Assembly (NCBI RefSeq): GCF_900890425.1
Contig: NZ_CAAHFG010000001.1
Coordinates: forward strand, 1,364,001-1,428,000
Direction: 5' to 3'
Source of the DNA: Pontiella desulfatans
GTDB lineage: Bacteria > Verrucomicrobiota > Kiritimatiellia > Kiritimatiellales > Pontiellaceae
DNA: 64,000 nucleotides
Shown here: in pieces, positions 30,001-36,970 of the stretch
How the letters are laid out: every line of letters begins with the position of its first letter
Position numbering within the stretch: the stretch's first letter is position 1
Notes under the pieces: model-generated
What the model was told of the DNA's origin: nothing
The model's database searches: none
What the model saw: only the letters and a program-made list of their open reading frames with translations
Translations under genes and position numbers: made by a program

Positions 30001-30443
30001 ACCTGGCGAACGGGGTGGACGGCTTAACAACGGAAACGGGCGGCGGGGGCATTGGAGCGACGGGCAGCGATGCTGCGCACGACGGCGGTGACGGCGGCGA
30101 TGGCAGAGGCGCCGGAAATCATGGTTTCGCCGGTAGCACTCCGGGTGGCGGCGGCGGGGGTGCCAAGTCCCAGATGCAAGGTGGAGAATATCTCGGCGGC
30201 TCGGGCGGCCTGGGCCAGATCATCATTACCTACCTGCGGCTTCCCGCAGATGAAGCGCCAATGCTCGGGCACGGTATGAGCGGCGGCGGCATGGTCTTCA
30301 ACTGGACGGGCAACGGCTTCAAGGTGCAATCGTGCACCAACCTAACGGAAGGAACGTGGCAGGATGTGCCCGGTGGCAACATGCCGCCCGTGACGAACTC
30401 CACGGTAGAACCGGAAGCCTTCTTCCGGTTGATTGAGCTGTAG
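27075..30443 (+). CDS. Secreted modular protein with the YxVWxG N-terminal domain, LamG and Gly-rich regions (paralog 3)
   Basis: 1122 residues from ATG 27075. Signal peptide MSAKNKMRIFYLMVSVLFSV...SFG. The N-terminal domain keeps YQVWFG, LDQWDF, RDWLDNNGHADVKLLTNVR, GMSIEAKAYLWYEN, FQVPFG and IITYGPSDPHLPE. At the position of NER (paralog 2) and DEE (paralog 1) it has DNQ, so a second carboxylate there is not conserved, whereas the Glu of SIEA is. The LamG, passenger, Gly-rich and tail regions follow in the same order as in paralog 2. It begins 96 bases after paralog 2 without a clear copy of the regulon motif; TGGAACGATGTTAA at 26995-27008 is only a weak match. It may be read through from site C. 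Confidence 0.6.
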   Translation: MSAKNKMRIFYLMVSVLFSVSISFGYQVWFGLPYMPKESQSNLDQWDFMATQVKGLNLNPVDTQRPDEDRNSTADWKAIVQAMPTAKNNCMIGVPRTHFFYDGYGGSSKPTLAEMLNTKFKQEGKYACQIKWVMPFDNQPGEDRTLPIELWSDAELQELRDWLDNNGHADVKLLTNVRNNGTRAHDFAEKAIVDGMSIEAKAYLWYENNGRRQDYLQWAVANPLTKDKNFKFQVPFGTYDGESGYQAMRGFMRWLSNTVLNSTELVRRPDTVFLIITYGPSDPHLPELSADETEYVNTMSSLSLSLIEQKAMFEGTAPGGLISKAQTLSYDRAVVDSAPTSGLVAHWPLDEGSGTDAYDASGYGFDGELLNGATWGSDAERGTYAVFDGTDDRIETSFTYALADTNDFTWAWWAKKEPTSHSGSIMLGNRYGNTGSETYEFIKMTPSKASFANTDSTGSIENYDYAEIAVSSWHHYAMVKDETSYQWYVDGVAQGVASNLVYSESSPLPFLIGGDDNGSGTVNEHFEGCIDDVVLYRSALTPGEIINVINGIYLPTVTLTTLATPVDSTDGSVWSDGLPAHGGADYVIPSTGNLRGESGTTTFPGASLKVEAGGKFQVRSLESSSDVTTVNHLVLAGGAGANYALLAAGTGNNAINVLDGTITQSGASKLLTYGGSIARSLNVLSQINGDGTLQVVGEGAMIDNAANAFSGTWEVADGATLTFNNAGAVGSANIDVLDGGTLQILGTWNSGASLSVVDTPTTQVELGSQSWFVSSLLFGGSPVEGGTHTASELNALGANSVFSGTGTLTVVPEGSVYVAATYNAPGTQTWTCPQGINYIRVECWGGGGAGGGAVRTTPTGGAGGGGAAAGGYARLMNVPVTPGMNYTITIPAAATCSSGFSDGQRFNGPAVTFTGDGGATVTAAGGQGGACHIGSANGPAGIGSTTGCVGDQFYKGGSGGNYGSNNGGSGGSGPSDLANGVDGLTTETGGGGIGATGSDAAHDGGDGGDGRGAGNHGFAGSTPGGGGGGAKSQMQGGEYLGGSGGLGQIIITYLRLPADEAPMLGHGMSGGGMVFNWTGNGFKVQSCTNLTEGTWQDVPGGNMPPVTNSTVEPEAFFRLIEL
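28854..28930 (+). repeat. 77-bp perfect direct repeat (copy 2)
   Basis: Identical to 25389-25465; see that entry. Confidence 0.9.
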
Positions 30444-30483
30444 GGTTCCCGGGAGTGTTCGGCCCCGAAGAGCCAAGCGCGAT

Positions 30484-30497
30484 TTTAACGATTTGAA
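30484..30497 (+). promoter_or_regulatory. Regulon site D
   Basis: TTTAACGATTTGAA, identical to site C. The hexamer at the standard 11-bp distance is TTTTCG (30509-30514), a poor -35, with TAAAAC (30532-30537) 17 bp further. It precedes the gene at 30629. Confidence 0.6.
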
Positions 30498-30628
30498 TAT
30501 GCGCAAGGTTTTCGGGGTGCAGTTGTTGGAATAAAACCAAGTTCGATAAAAGAGGAATAAACCGCATCGCTGAACCAGCGCATATGCGCGTGTGGAATCC
30601 AGAGCGGGACGAGTGGCAAGGAGATACA

Positions 30629-33600
30629 ATGAGGAATCATGTTTTTAACGCCGTATTGTTGACGTGTTTGTTTTTAGGTGGCGCATCAAGACTCGATGCG
30701 GCGGTCTATTATGAATCCGGCGGCTTGGTCATTATGGAGATGGAGAACACGGATTCTCCGCTAGGGCTGTGGCAACAGCAATCCTCCCTGGGCGGGTATA
30801 CGGGAAGCGGCTATCTGCAGTTCCTGGGGAATACGTACGAAACGGGGCCGGCAACCTCTCCGCTTGAGTACACGTTTAAAGTGAACCAATCCGGGCTTTA
30901 CTATCTCCACCTCCACTGTGCGAAGGAGACGCATGATGGCCGAACAGATGTGGCCAACGACTGCTATGTGCGCGTGGAAGGGGATTACAGTGCCGGGCCG
31001 GCTCCATGGGACAGTCATGGCGACAATGCCCCCTTGGGCATGCTGCAAAGTGATACCAAATATTTCGGGGGAGCGGCTGATGCCTGGAAATGGGAAGATG
31101 GGGAGCTGTCTTCGGGGGGCAATGGAAACCTGGATGCCGGCGGAACGTCAAACAAGCGGGTGGCGGTCTACGATTTCAAGGCCGGGGAGACCTATACGCT
31201 GGTTGTTTCCGGGCGCTCCAAGTTTTTCAGGATCAACCGCATCATGTTCCGCCACACGTCGGTGGCGAAGACTACGGCGCAGAACCTCGGCAATCCGGAA
31301 TCGGGGATGGTGACGTCGGTTGCAGAATATGCCTATGAGGCAACCTCCGATTTTCCCGACTACCTGTCCGGCGATGTTCCGTACTATATCGACCCTGGCA
31401 ACGACGCGCTGGCCATCGCGGCGAACATCGAGGCGAACCGTAGTGGTTTTGCCCGGGCTTCGAGAACCTTTGATGGCGCGACGGGCCACTACGATGTGAC
31501 GATTACCACGCTGACGGAAGAGGATGGGGAATCCACCTACCGGCTGCTGGTGAACGGATCGGTTGTGGCCACCTTTGTGAATACCTACATCGGCCCCGGT
31601 TCGCCGCAGGACCTGCAACCGGAAACCCACCGATGGGTGGGCATCCCGATCAACAGCGAAGACACCCTGGCCATCGAGTCGAACGCCGACACCAATGGCG
31701 AAATTCCCGAAGGCACCAACGGCACCGCCTGGGCGCGCGGCCGCTGGCGCCAGATCGAGCTGACGTCTTCGCTGGTTAAGCCGCCGACCGGTCGGCTGGC
31801 CTATGTCGCCGACGGCAACTCGCCGGACCCGGACGATATCGGCGCCAATGCCGTGCTGTTGGGGCTGCTGAAAGGGGCTGAACAGCAGGATCGGCTGGTT
31901 CACTTCTCGCATTCGTGCGACCTGGTTAAAGCCAGCAACATTTCCGCTGCGGACGAACTTCGCCGCCAGGCGTATTTGCACCGGACAGCCGCTGAAGGGT
32001 TGTCCTACTTCGGGCCGTTCACCAATCTGGCCGACTACTACAACTGCCGCTCCAACCAGACGGCGGCGGTCGCGAACCTGACGGCGGCCATCGACGCTTC
32101 AACCGCCGCCGATCCGCTGTGGATCATCGAAGCCGGCGAACCCGACATCATCGGCTATGCCTTGCAGGCCGCCGACCCCGCAAAGATACCGTATGTTCAT
32201 GTGGTGTCGCACCATCCGGCCAATGATGATAGCGGCGACATCTTCACCTGGGCACAAATCTTGGCCTTTGGCGTAACCGAACATCAGATCGGCGACCAGA
32301 ATGTTGGATTGCAGGTGCTCATGAGTTCCGGATTGTGGGACTGGGCGGAAGGCCATGGCAATCCGGCCATGGTCTGGATTCTTGACCAGCTGAAATATGC
32401 GGAAGCCGATGGCGTCGTCGGTTTCCAGACCGGCAAGTACGACTGCTCCGATGCCGGGATGATCTACTGGTGGTTGACCGGTGCCGATAACGGTGGAAAC
32501 AAGCATTCCACCCCGGTCGAAATAAAAGACCTGCTGCTCTACGATGGCATCACCCTTGCCCCGACGGTCACCATGGTTGCACTGGGCTCCGCGGTGGATT
32601 CGACCGCAGGCAGCACATGGTCGGATGCGCAGCCCGCGCATTCGGGAGCCCATTACATGGTTCCCGCCACCGGAAACCTACGCAGTGAAAGCGGAACTTC
32701 AACCTTCCCCGGCGACTCGCTAACCGTTCTGGCCGGGGGTAAATTCCAGGTGCGGTCGCTGGATACACTCGGCGAAACCACGACGGTGAACCAGTTGGTT
32801 TTCAGAAACGGAACCAGTTTTGCGGCGGGAGAAGTTGCCCAACTCGCCGCGGGAACCGGTAATGATTTGACGAATGTGCTCGGCGGAAGCATCTCGAATT
32901 CGGGTTATACCAAGTTCCTTTCCTACCATGCCTACAGTGGCGGCGCCATTTCCCGGAGTTTGAGCATCCAGTCTGCGATTGACGGTGATGGGCATATCCA
33001 GGCCTGGGAAGGATCGACGGGCTATGGAGGGGAAACCGTGATTATCGCCAATGCGGCCAACACGTTTTCCGGAACATGGGAAGTTGGTACGGACACCACG
33101 CTGGTGTTCAACAACGCCGGTGCGGTTGGTTCGGCGGATGTTGTTGTTCTTGACTCGGGCAAGCTACGGATTTTGGGTGATTGGAACACCTATGCAAACC
33201 TGACGGTGGCCGACACTGCGACCACATCAGTCGATCTGGGTTCCCATGCCTGGAAGGTAACCCATCTGGACGTTGGAGGAACTGCCATTGCCGACGGCTC
33301 GTATACCGCGGCCCAGCTCAATGCATTGGGAACGAATCCGGTATTCAGCGGCAACGGAACCCTTGTTGTTGGCGCCGCCCCGCCTCCTCCCGTATCGGCA
33401 ATTGTTGCCGGTTGGGATACGTGGGATAGCGCGACCGCTCCCTCCGCATCCGTGCTTGCACCGAATGTCACCGCATCGGCTGAAACGACCACAGAACAGC
33501 AATCTTGGAATGTCGTCGACGAGCGCGGTGCCAGCAACGACGGTGATTGGGGAACCTTTGCAGGCCCCCCCTCGGCGAGTACCGTAACCAATGCGGATTT

Positions 33601-34204
33601 TGAAAACCTTGAGTTGCCGAATGCCACCACCGGCGGAACCATCACGTTCTCGATCACAAATAATGGTCTGGCCGATATCCAATTGAATGCCTTTCATTTT
33701 GACGCCTATGCGTTTCGTCCCAAGGCGGCCCGGGCATACTCGCTGAGCGTGTTGGCCGGCAGCGATATTACCGTCGGTACGATCTACACGTCAGCGGACG
33801 ATGAAATTTCTTCCGTAGGTGGGGCGTGGGACAACGGTGCGCATGACGATATCGATCTTTCCCTGGCCGGGCTTGCCGACCATACCCTTGCTGCCGGCGA
33901 GTCGGTCGACTTCCTGCTGGCCTTTTCAAGCGGAGAGGGGGATGCCGCCGGCGGCCATGATCTGTGGGTGGACAACGTTGCCGTTTCGCAGCTGGTCACC
34001 GTCCCCCCGGCCGCACCCCCGGTGCTCGGTTTCGACATGAACGAAGGCGATATGGTCATCTCCTGGAGTGGGAGCGGATTCAAGGTGCAGTCCTGCACCA
34101 ACCTGACGGTAGGCGCCTGGAACGATGTGCCCGGCGGCGATATGCCGCCGGTGACGAATTCCCTGACCCATCCGGAAGCCTTCTATCGTTTGATTGAGGA
34201 ATGA
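30629..34204 (+). CDS. Secreted protein with nucleoside-hydrolase-like domain, N-terminal binding domain and C-terminal modules
   Basis: 1191 residues from ATG 30629 (AAGGAG 8 bases upstream; the earlier ATG at 30584 lacks a signal peptide). Residues 20-205 resemble a CBM6-like beta-sandwich (VIMEMENTDSPLGLW, YTFKVNQSGLYYLHLHC). Residues 215-385 are a second beta domain. Residues 388-640 (AYVADGNSPDPDDIGANAVLL, VHFSHSCDLV, WIIEAGEPDIIGYAL, HVVSHHPAND) resemble the nucleoside-hydrolase-like (DUF1593-type) fold, whose first strand carries the Asp cluster that binds calcium. Then come passenger strands (645-925), one AGWD module and the FKVQSCTNL tail. It was probably recruited for glycan work rather than nucleosides, because it is secreted and controlled with the locus. 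Confidence 0.6.
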   Translation: MRNHVFNAVLLTCLFLGGASRLDAAVYYESGGLVIMEMENTDSPLGLWQQQSSLGGYTGSGYLQFLGNTYETGPATSPLEYTFKVNQSGLYYLHLHCAKETHDGRTDVANDCYVRVEGDYSAGPAPWDSHGDNAPLGMLQSDTKYFGGAADAWKWEDGELSSGGNGNLDAGGTSNKRVAVYDFKAGETYTLVVSGRSKFFRINRIMFRHTSVAKTTAQNLGNPESGMVTSVAEYAYEATSDFPDYLSGDVPYYIDPGNDALAIAANIEANRSGFARASRTFDGATGHYDVTITTLTEEDGESTYRLLVNGSVVATFVNTYIGPGSPQDLQPETHRWVGIPINSEDTLAIESNADTNGEIPEGTNGTAWARGRWRQIELTSSLVKPPTGRLAYVADGNSPDPDDIGANAVLLGLLKGAEQQDRLVHFSHSCDLVKASNISAADELRRQAYLHRTAAEGLSYFGPFTNLADYYNCRSNQTAAVANLTAAIDASTAADPLWIIEAGEPDIIGYALQAADPAKIPYVHVVSHHPANDDSGDIFTWAQILAFGVTEHQIGDQNVGLQVLMSSGLWDWAEGHGNPAMVWILDQLKYAEADGVVGFQTGKYDCSDAGMIYWWLTGADNGGNKHSTPVEIKDLLLYDGITLAPTVTMVALGSAVDSTAGSTWSDAQPAHSGAHYMVPATGNLRSESGTSTFPGDSLTVLAGGKFQVRSLDTLGETTTVNQLVFRNGTSFAAGEVAQLAAGTGNDLTNVLGGSISNSGYTKFLSYHAYSGGAISRSLSIQSAIDGDGHIQAWEGSTGYGGETVIIANAANTFSGTWEVGTDTTLVFNNAGAVGSADVVVLDSGKLRILGDWNTYANLTVADTATTSVDLGSHAWKVTHLDVGGTAIADGSYTAAQLNALGTNPVFSGNGTLVVGAAPPPPVSAIVAGWDTWDSATAPSASVLAPNVTASAETTTEQQSWNVVDERGASNDGDWGTFAGPPSASTVTNADFENLELPNATTGGTITFSITNNGLADIQLNAFHFDAYAFRPKAARAYSLSVLAGSDITVGTIYTSADDEISSVGGAWDNGAHDDIDLSLAGLADHTLAAGESVDFLLAFSSGEGDAAGGHDLWVDNVAVSQLVTVPPAAPPVLGFDMNEGDMVISWSGSGFKVQSCTNLTVGAWNDVPGGDMPPVTNSLTHPEAFYRLIEE

Positions 34205-34214
34205 ACACAGTTAT

Positions 34215-34267
34215 TTTAACGATCTTAATCATCTAAAGGTTGTCCATTTTCGCGGAGGTTGTTATGG
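34215..34267 (+). promoter_or_regulatory. Regulon site E with promoter
   Basis: TTTAACGATCTTAA (34215-34228), 11 bp, TTGTCC (34240-34245), 16 bp, TTATGG (34262-34267). It begins 10 bases after the stop of the preceding gene. Confidence 0.6.
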
Positions 34268-34325
34268 GTTGTTCCAAGTTAAAAAGGAACAGGTGTATTC
34301 ATACGAAAGCATAGGAGGTTAGGAG

Positions 34326-36638
34326 ATGAAGAGTAGGACAATGCAAGCGGTGGCCGTTGCTGTTATGGCGGCATGTGTCGTGGGGGCGAATGCCCAAACC
34401 ACAACGAACGCAACCCCAACGGATTCCCATGTGCTTCAAGGAAACTTCCAAGTCGGCGGTCTCCCCGTCTTTTTGGCGAACAATTCGAACGCGGACCGTT
34501 GCGGTACTGGTGGGGCCACTGGACAGCAGCGTGTCAACCAAGCCATTTTTAGCTTCGACCTGCCAAGTATTCCCGCCGGTGAGACGGTTAATGCGGCGAC
34601 CTTCTCGTTCAAGATGTTTTCCACCGCGGTCAATGGAGCACCACTGGAGTTTGATATGGTGCTCTGCCTGATGGACCATGACGATATCGGTGATTTTTCG
34701 GGAGCGGATTTTGTTGAGGCCACCGCGCCTATCAACTCGCCGTTGACCAACGGTGTTGTGATTGCCCAGCTTGCGGTGGCGGATGTCTCCAACAATGAAA
34801 CGATTGACGTATCGCTGACCGGCGCCGCATTGGCGCAGCTTGCAGGCCTCTATGATGGTACGGGTACACCCTCCCAATCCAAACTCTGGTTCCGCGCCAG
34901 CACCAGTACGAACATCGATACAAGTGTGGCGGATAACGCAAATGACCGATTCAACTTTGATGATGCGGGGCACACCGGACCGAACATCAGCGGCTTGGAG
35001 CTGGACTGGGGAATCCCTTCGCCGGATATCTATTACGTCGCAACCACGCCCACCAACTGGACGGTCGGTGCGGCCTGGAGCGATGGCAATCCTGCGGCGG
35101 CCGGCGACGATTACTACGTCACCAACGGCGTGGCCCTGCAAACACCGTCCGCCACCGCCACGTTCCCCGGAGACGCGCTGGTTCTGGAAGGTTCGCAGAC
35201 CGTGGAACTGATGGCTTCCGGAGCCGATGTGATTACTTTCCCGTCCCTGGACCTAAGCGGCGACACGCTGCGCGCCGGTGTGGTCGACAGCGGCGAAGCA
35301 AAGGTCGATGGAACGCTCAATGTTATTGGCAATTCCTCGTTTGGCGGCGCCACGGACAGTTCGCGAGATCTGCGCGTTCTTGCGCTGGTCACCGGGTCGT
35401 CGACCGTGACGCTGTCCGCGCCCGGCAAAACGATCTATATCGAACATGCCGGCAACACCTTCGATGGCACGTGGAACCTGACGGGCAACTATGCGGAGTT
35501 CGCCTCTCCGGCTGCGGTGGGTGCGGGCAGTATCCAGGTGGGCAACTTCGGCAAGCTGCGCATCCTCGGCGACTGGGACGGCCTTGCTACTGATGAAACC
35601 CTGACGGTGGCCGATAGCGCGAATGCTGTTGTGGAAGTGGGATCGTATGCCTGGAAGGTATCGGCCCTGACGTTTGGTGGCTCGAATGTCGTTGACGGTG
35701 CCGTTTATACGACGGCTGAGCTGAATGCGATGGGGACCAATGCGGTCTTCACCGGAGCAGGGACCATCCAGGTGGGCACGCCTCCGCCGCCACCTCCGGG
35801 CGAGCTGATTGCGGGTTGGGATTCCTGGAGCAGTGGTACTGCTCCCACCGTAACCGTAGTCAAGGCGGGCATCACCGCATCCGCTACGGCAACGGGTACC
35901 GGCGGCGATTGGACGATAGGGGACACCGAAACCGATCCCGGTCGCGGCTCCAGCGTGGACGGTACCTGGGGAACCTATGACGGCGGCGGGAATCCTCCGA
36001 ACACGGTGACCAATGAGCATGGTGCCAACATGACGTTGACCAATGGCAAGACGGACGGAGAGATCACATTCACGATTACAAATAGTACGGCATCAGCCAT
36101 AAACCTGGGCTCGGTACACTTTGACGCCCTTGCGTTCCGTCCCAACGCGGCGCGCACCTATGCGGTGAACGTGTTGGCCGGCAGCGACATCACCGTTGGC
36201 AATGTCTTCACTTCGCCCGATGATGCGATCACCGAGATTGCCGGAAGCGCCGTATTGCTGGCATCGCGCGACGCGCATGACGATATCGACGTTTCCCTGG
36301 CCGGTCTTGCCGACAGCACGCTCGAAGTCGGTGAAGTGGCCATTGTCCAACTGGCTTTCTCGTCGGGAACGGGCAGTGGCGGAGGCCATCATCTGTTTAT
36401 CGATAACGTAGGCTTTTCAGCCGCGGCGTCTACCGGTCCCGTTGAGCCTCCCGTCATGGAATCCGATGTTTCCGGAGGAAATGTCACCCTAAGCTGGGCA
36501 TCGGATGGGGCATTCAAACTGCAGACCCGGCCAAATCTTGTGGTTGGCGATTGGGCCGATGTGCCCGGAGCCACATCCAGTCCTGTGGTCGTTCCGGCCA
36601 CCAACGCTGTCGAGTTCCTCCGTTTGATTGAGCAATAG
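34326..36638 (+). CDS. Secreted DNRLRE-like protein with passenger, AGWD module and shared tail
   Basis: 770 residues. Signal peptide MKSRTMQAVAVAVMAACVVG ANA. Residues 25-235 look like a DNRLRE-type beta-sandwich often found in carbohydrate-binding exoproteins (QAIFSFDLPSIPAGETVNAA, DVSLTGAALAQLAG, KLWFRAST). Passenger-like strands occupy 240-490 (GNTFDGTWNLTGNYAEF, GKLRILGDWDGL), an AGWD module 495-685, and the tail 705-770 (FKLQTRPNLVVGDW, FLRLIEQ). No catalytic domain is recognised, so it may be a binding or scaffold protein. A very strong ribosome-binding site (TAGGAGGTTAGGAG) precedes the ATG. It is the last of the run of large secreted proteins and is followed by a hairpin-rich spacer. 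Confidence 0.6.
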   Translation: MKSRTMQAVAVAVMAACVVGANAQTTTNATPTDSHVLQGNFQVGGLPVFLANNSNADRCGTGGATGQQRVNQAIFSFDLPSIPAGETVNAATFSFKMFSTAVNGAPLEFDMVLCLMDHDDIGDFSGADFVEATAPINSPLTNGVVIAQLAVADVSNNETIDVSLTGAALAQLAGLYDGTGTPSQSKLWFRASTSTNIDTSVADNANDRFNFDDAGHTGPNISGLELDWGIPSPDIYYVATTPTNWTVGAAWSDGNPAAAGDDYYVTNGVALQTPSATATFPGDALVLEGSQTVELMASGADVITFPSLDLSGDTLRAGVVDSGEAKVDGTLNVIGNSSFGGATDSSRDLRVLALVTGSSTVTLSAPGKTIYIEHAGNTFDGTWNLTGNYAEFASPAAVGAGSIQVGNFGKLRILGDWDGLATDETLTVADSANAVVEVGSYAWKVSALTFGGSNVVDGAVYTTAELNAMGTNAVFTGAGTIQVGTPPPPPPGELIAGWDSWSSGTAPTVTVVKAGITASATATGTGGDWTIGDTETDPGRGSSVDGTWGTYDGGGNPPNTVTNEHGANMTLTNGKTDGEITFTITNSTASAINLGSVHFDALAFRPNAARTYAVNVLAGSDITVGNVFTSPDDAITEIAGSAVLLASRDAHDDIDVSLAGLADSTLEVGEVAIVQLAFSSGTGSGGGHHLFIDNVGFSAAASTGPVEPPVMESDVSGGNVTLSWASDGAFKLQTRPNLVVGDWADVPGATSSPVVVPATNAVEFLRLIEQ

Positions 36639-36751
36639 GAAGAGGAACTTGCAAAACCTCTGGTTTTGCCGTTCCAGTTATCAGGTACTGGTTATTGGTT
36701 ATGAGGACAAGTCATACGCAACAGGGGTTTAGCCCAATAACCAATAACTTT
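36639..36751. repeat. Hairpin-rich spacer, left part
   Basis: A compound hairpin, GGAAC (36644-36648) and GCAAAACC (36651-36658) pairing with GGTTTTGC (36662-36669) and GTTCC (36671-36675), lies just after the stop codon. A 12-bp perfect inverted repeat, GTTATTGGTTAT (36691-36702) against ATAACCAATAAC (36737-36748), follows. No coding potential seen. Confidence 0.7.
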
Positions 36752-36796
36752 TAACAAAAAACCGCCTCGCAAACTCGAAGGGTTTTGCAAGAGGCT
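36752..36796 (-). repeat. 45-bp terminator-like hairpin, inverted copy 1
   Basis: Exact reverse complement of 45052-45096. Read on the minus strand it is a GC-rich stem (GCCTC...GAGGC with GCAAA/TTTGC) followed by six Ts, so it would stop leftward transcription. Confidence 0.85.
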
Positions 36797-36851
36797 AGGA
36801 AGAAGAAACAAAGGATCGGCCGCTGAATGGCGACCGATCCCGAATCGAAGC

Positions 36852-36879
36852 CGCCCCGCGTTAAGTGGGGCGTTTTTTT
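36852..36879 (+). terminator. Intrinsic terminator
   Basis: CGCCCC (36852-36857) pairs with GGGGCG (36867-36872) and is followed by seven Ts. Another stem, GGATCGG/CCGATCC (36813-36840), precedes it. It closes the transcript of the gene ending at 36638. Confidence 0.85.
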
Positions 36880-36895
36880 ATTAACGATCCATGAT

Positions 36896-36938
36896 TGTAA
36901 TCAGAGGTGACAAACAATAGTTTCTGATACTGATTACA
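36896..36938. promoter_or_regulatory. Spaced inverted repeat upstream of the BNR_4 gene
   Basis: TGTAATCAG (36896-36904) and CTGATTACA (36930-36938) are perfect complements 25 bases apart, ending 32 bases before the start codon at 36971. Possible operator half-sites or paired sites of a regulator other than the one reading the AACGAT motif. Confidence 0.45.
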
Positions 36939-36970
36939 CTGGCTGGGTTTATTGCGGATGTTTAAATTCG

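Noticed and set aside
36880-36893. ATTAACGATCCATG after the terminator as a regulon site
   Set aside because: Only the left half matches; the right half-site and the spaced TTG are missing.
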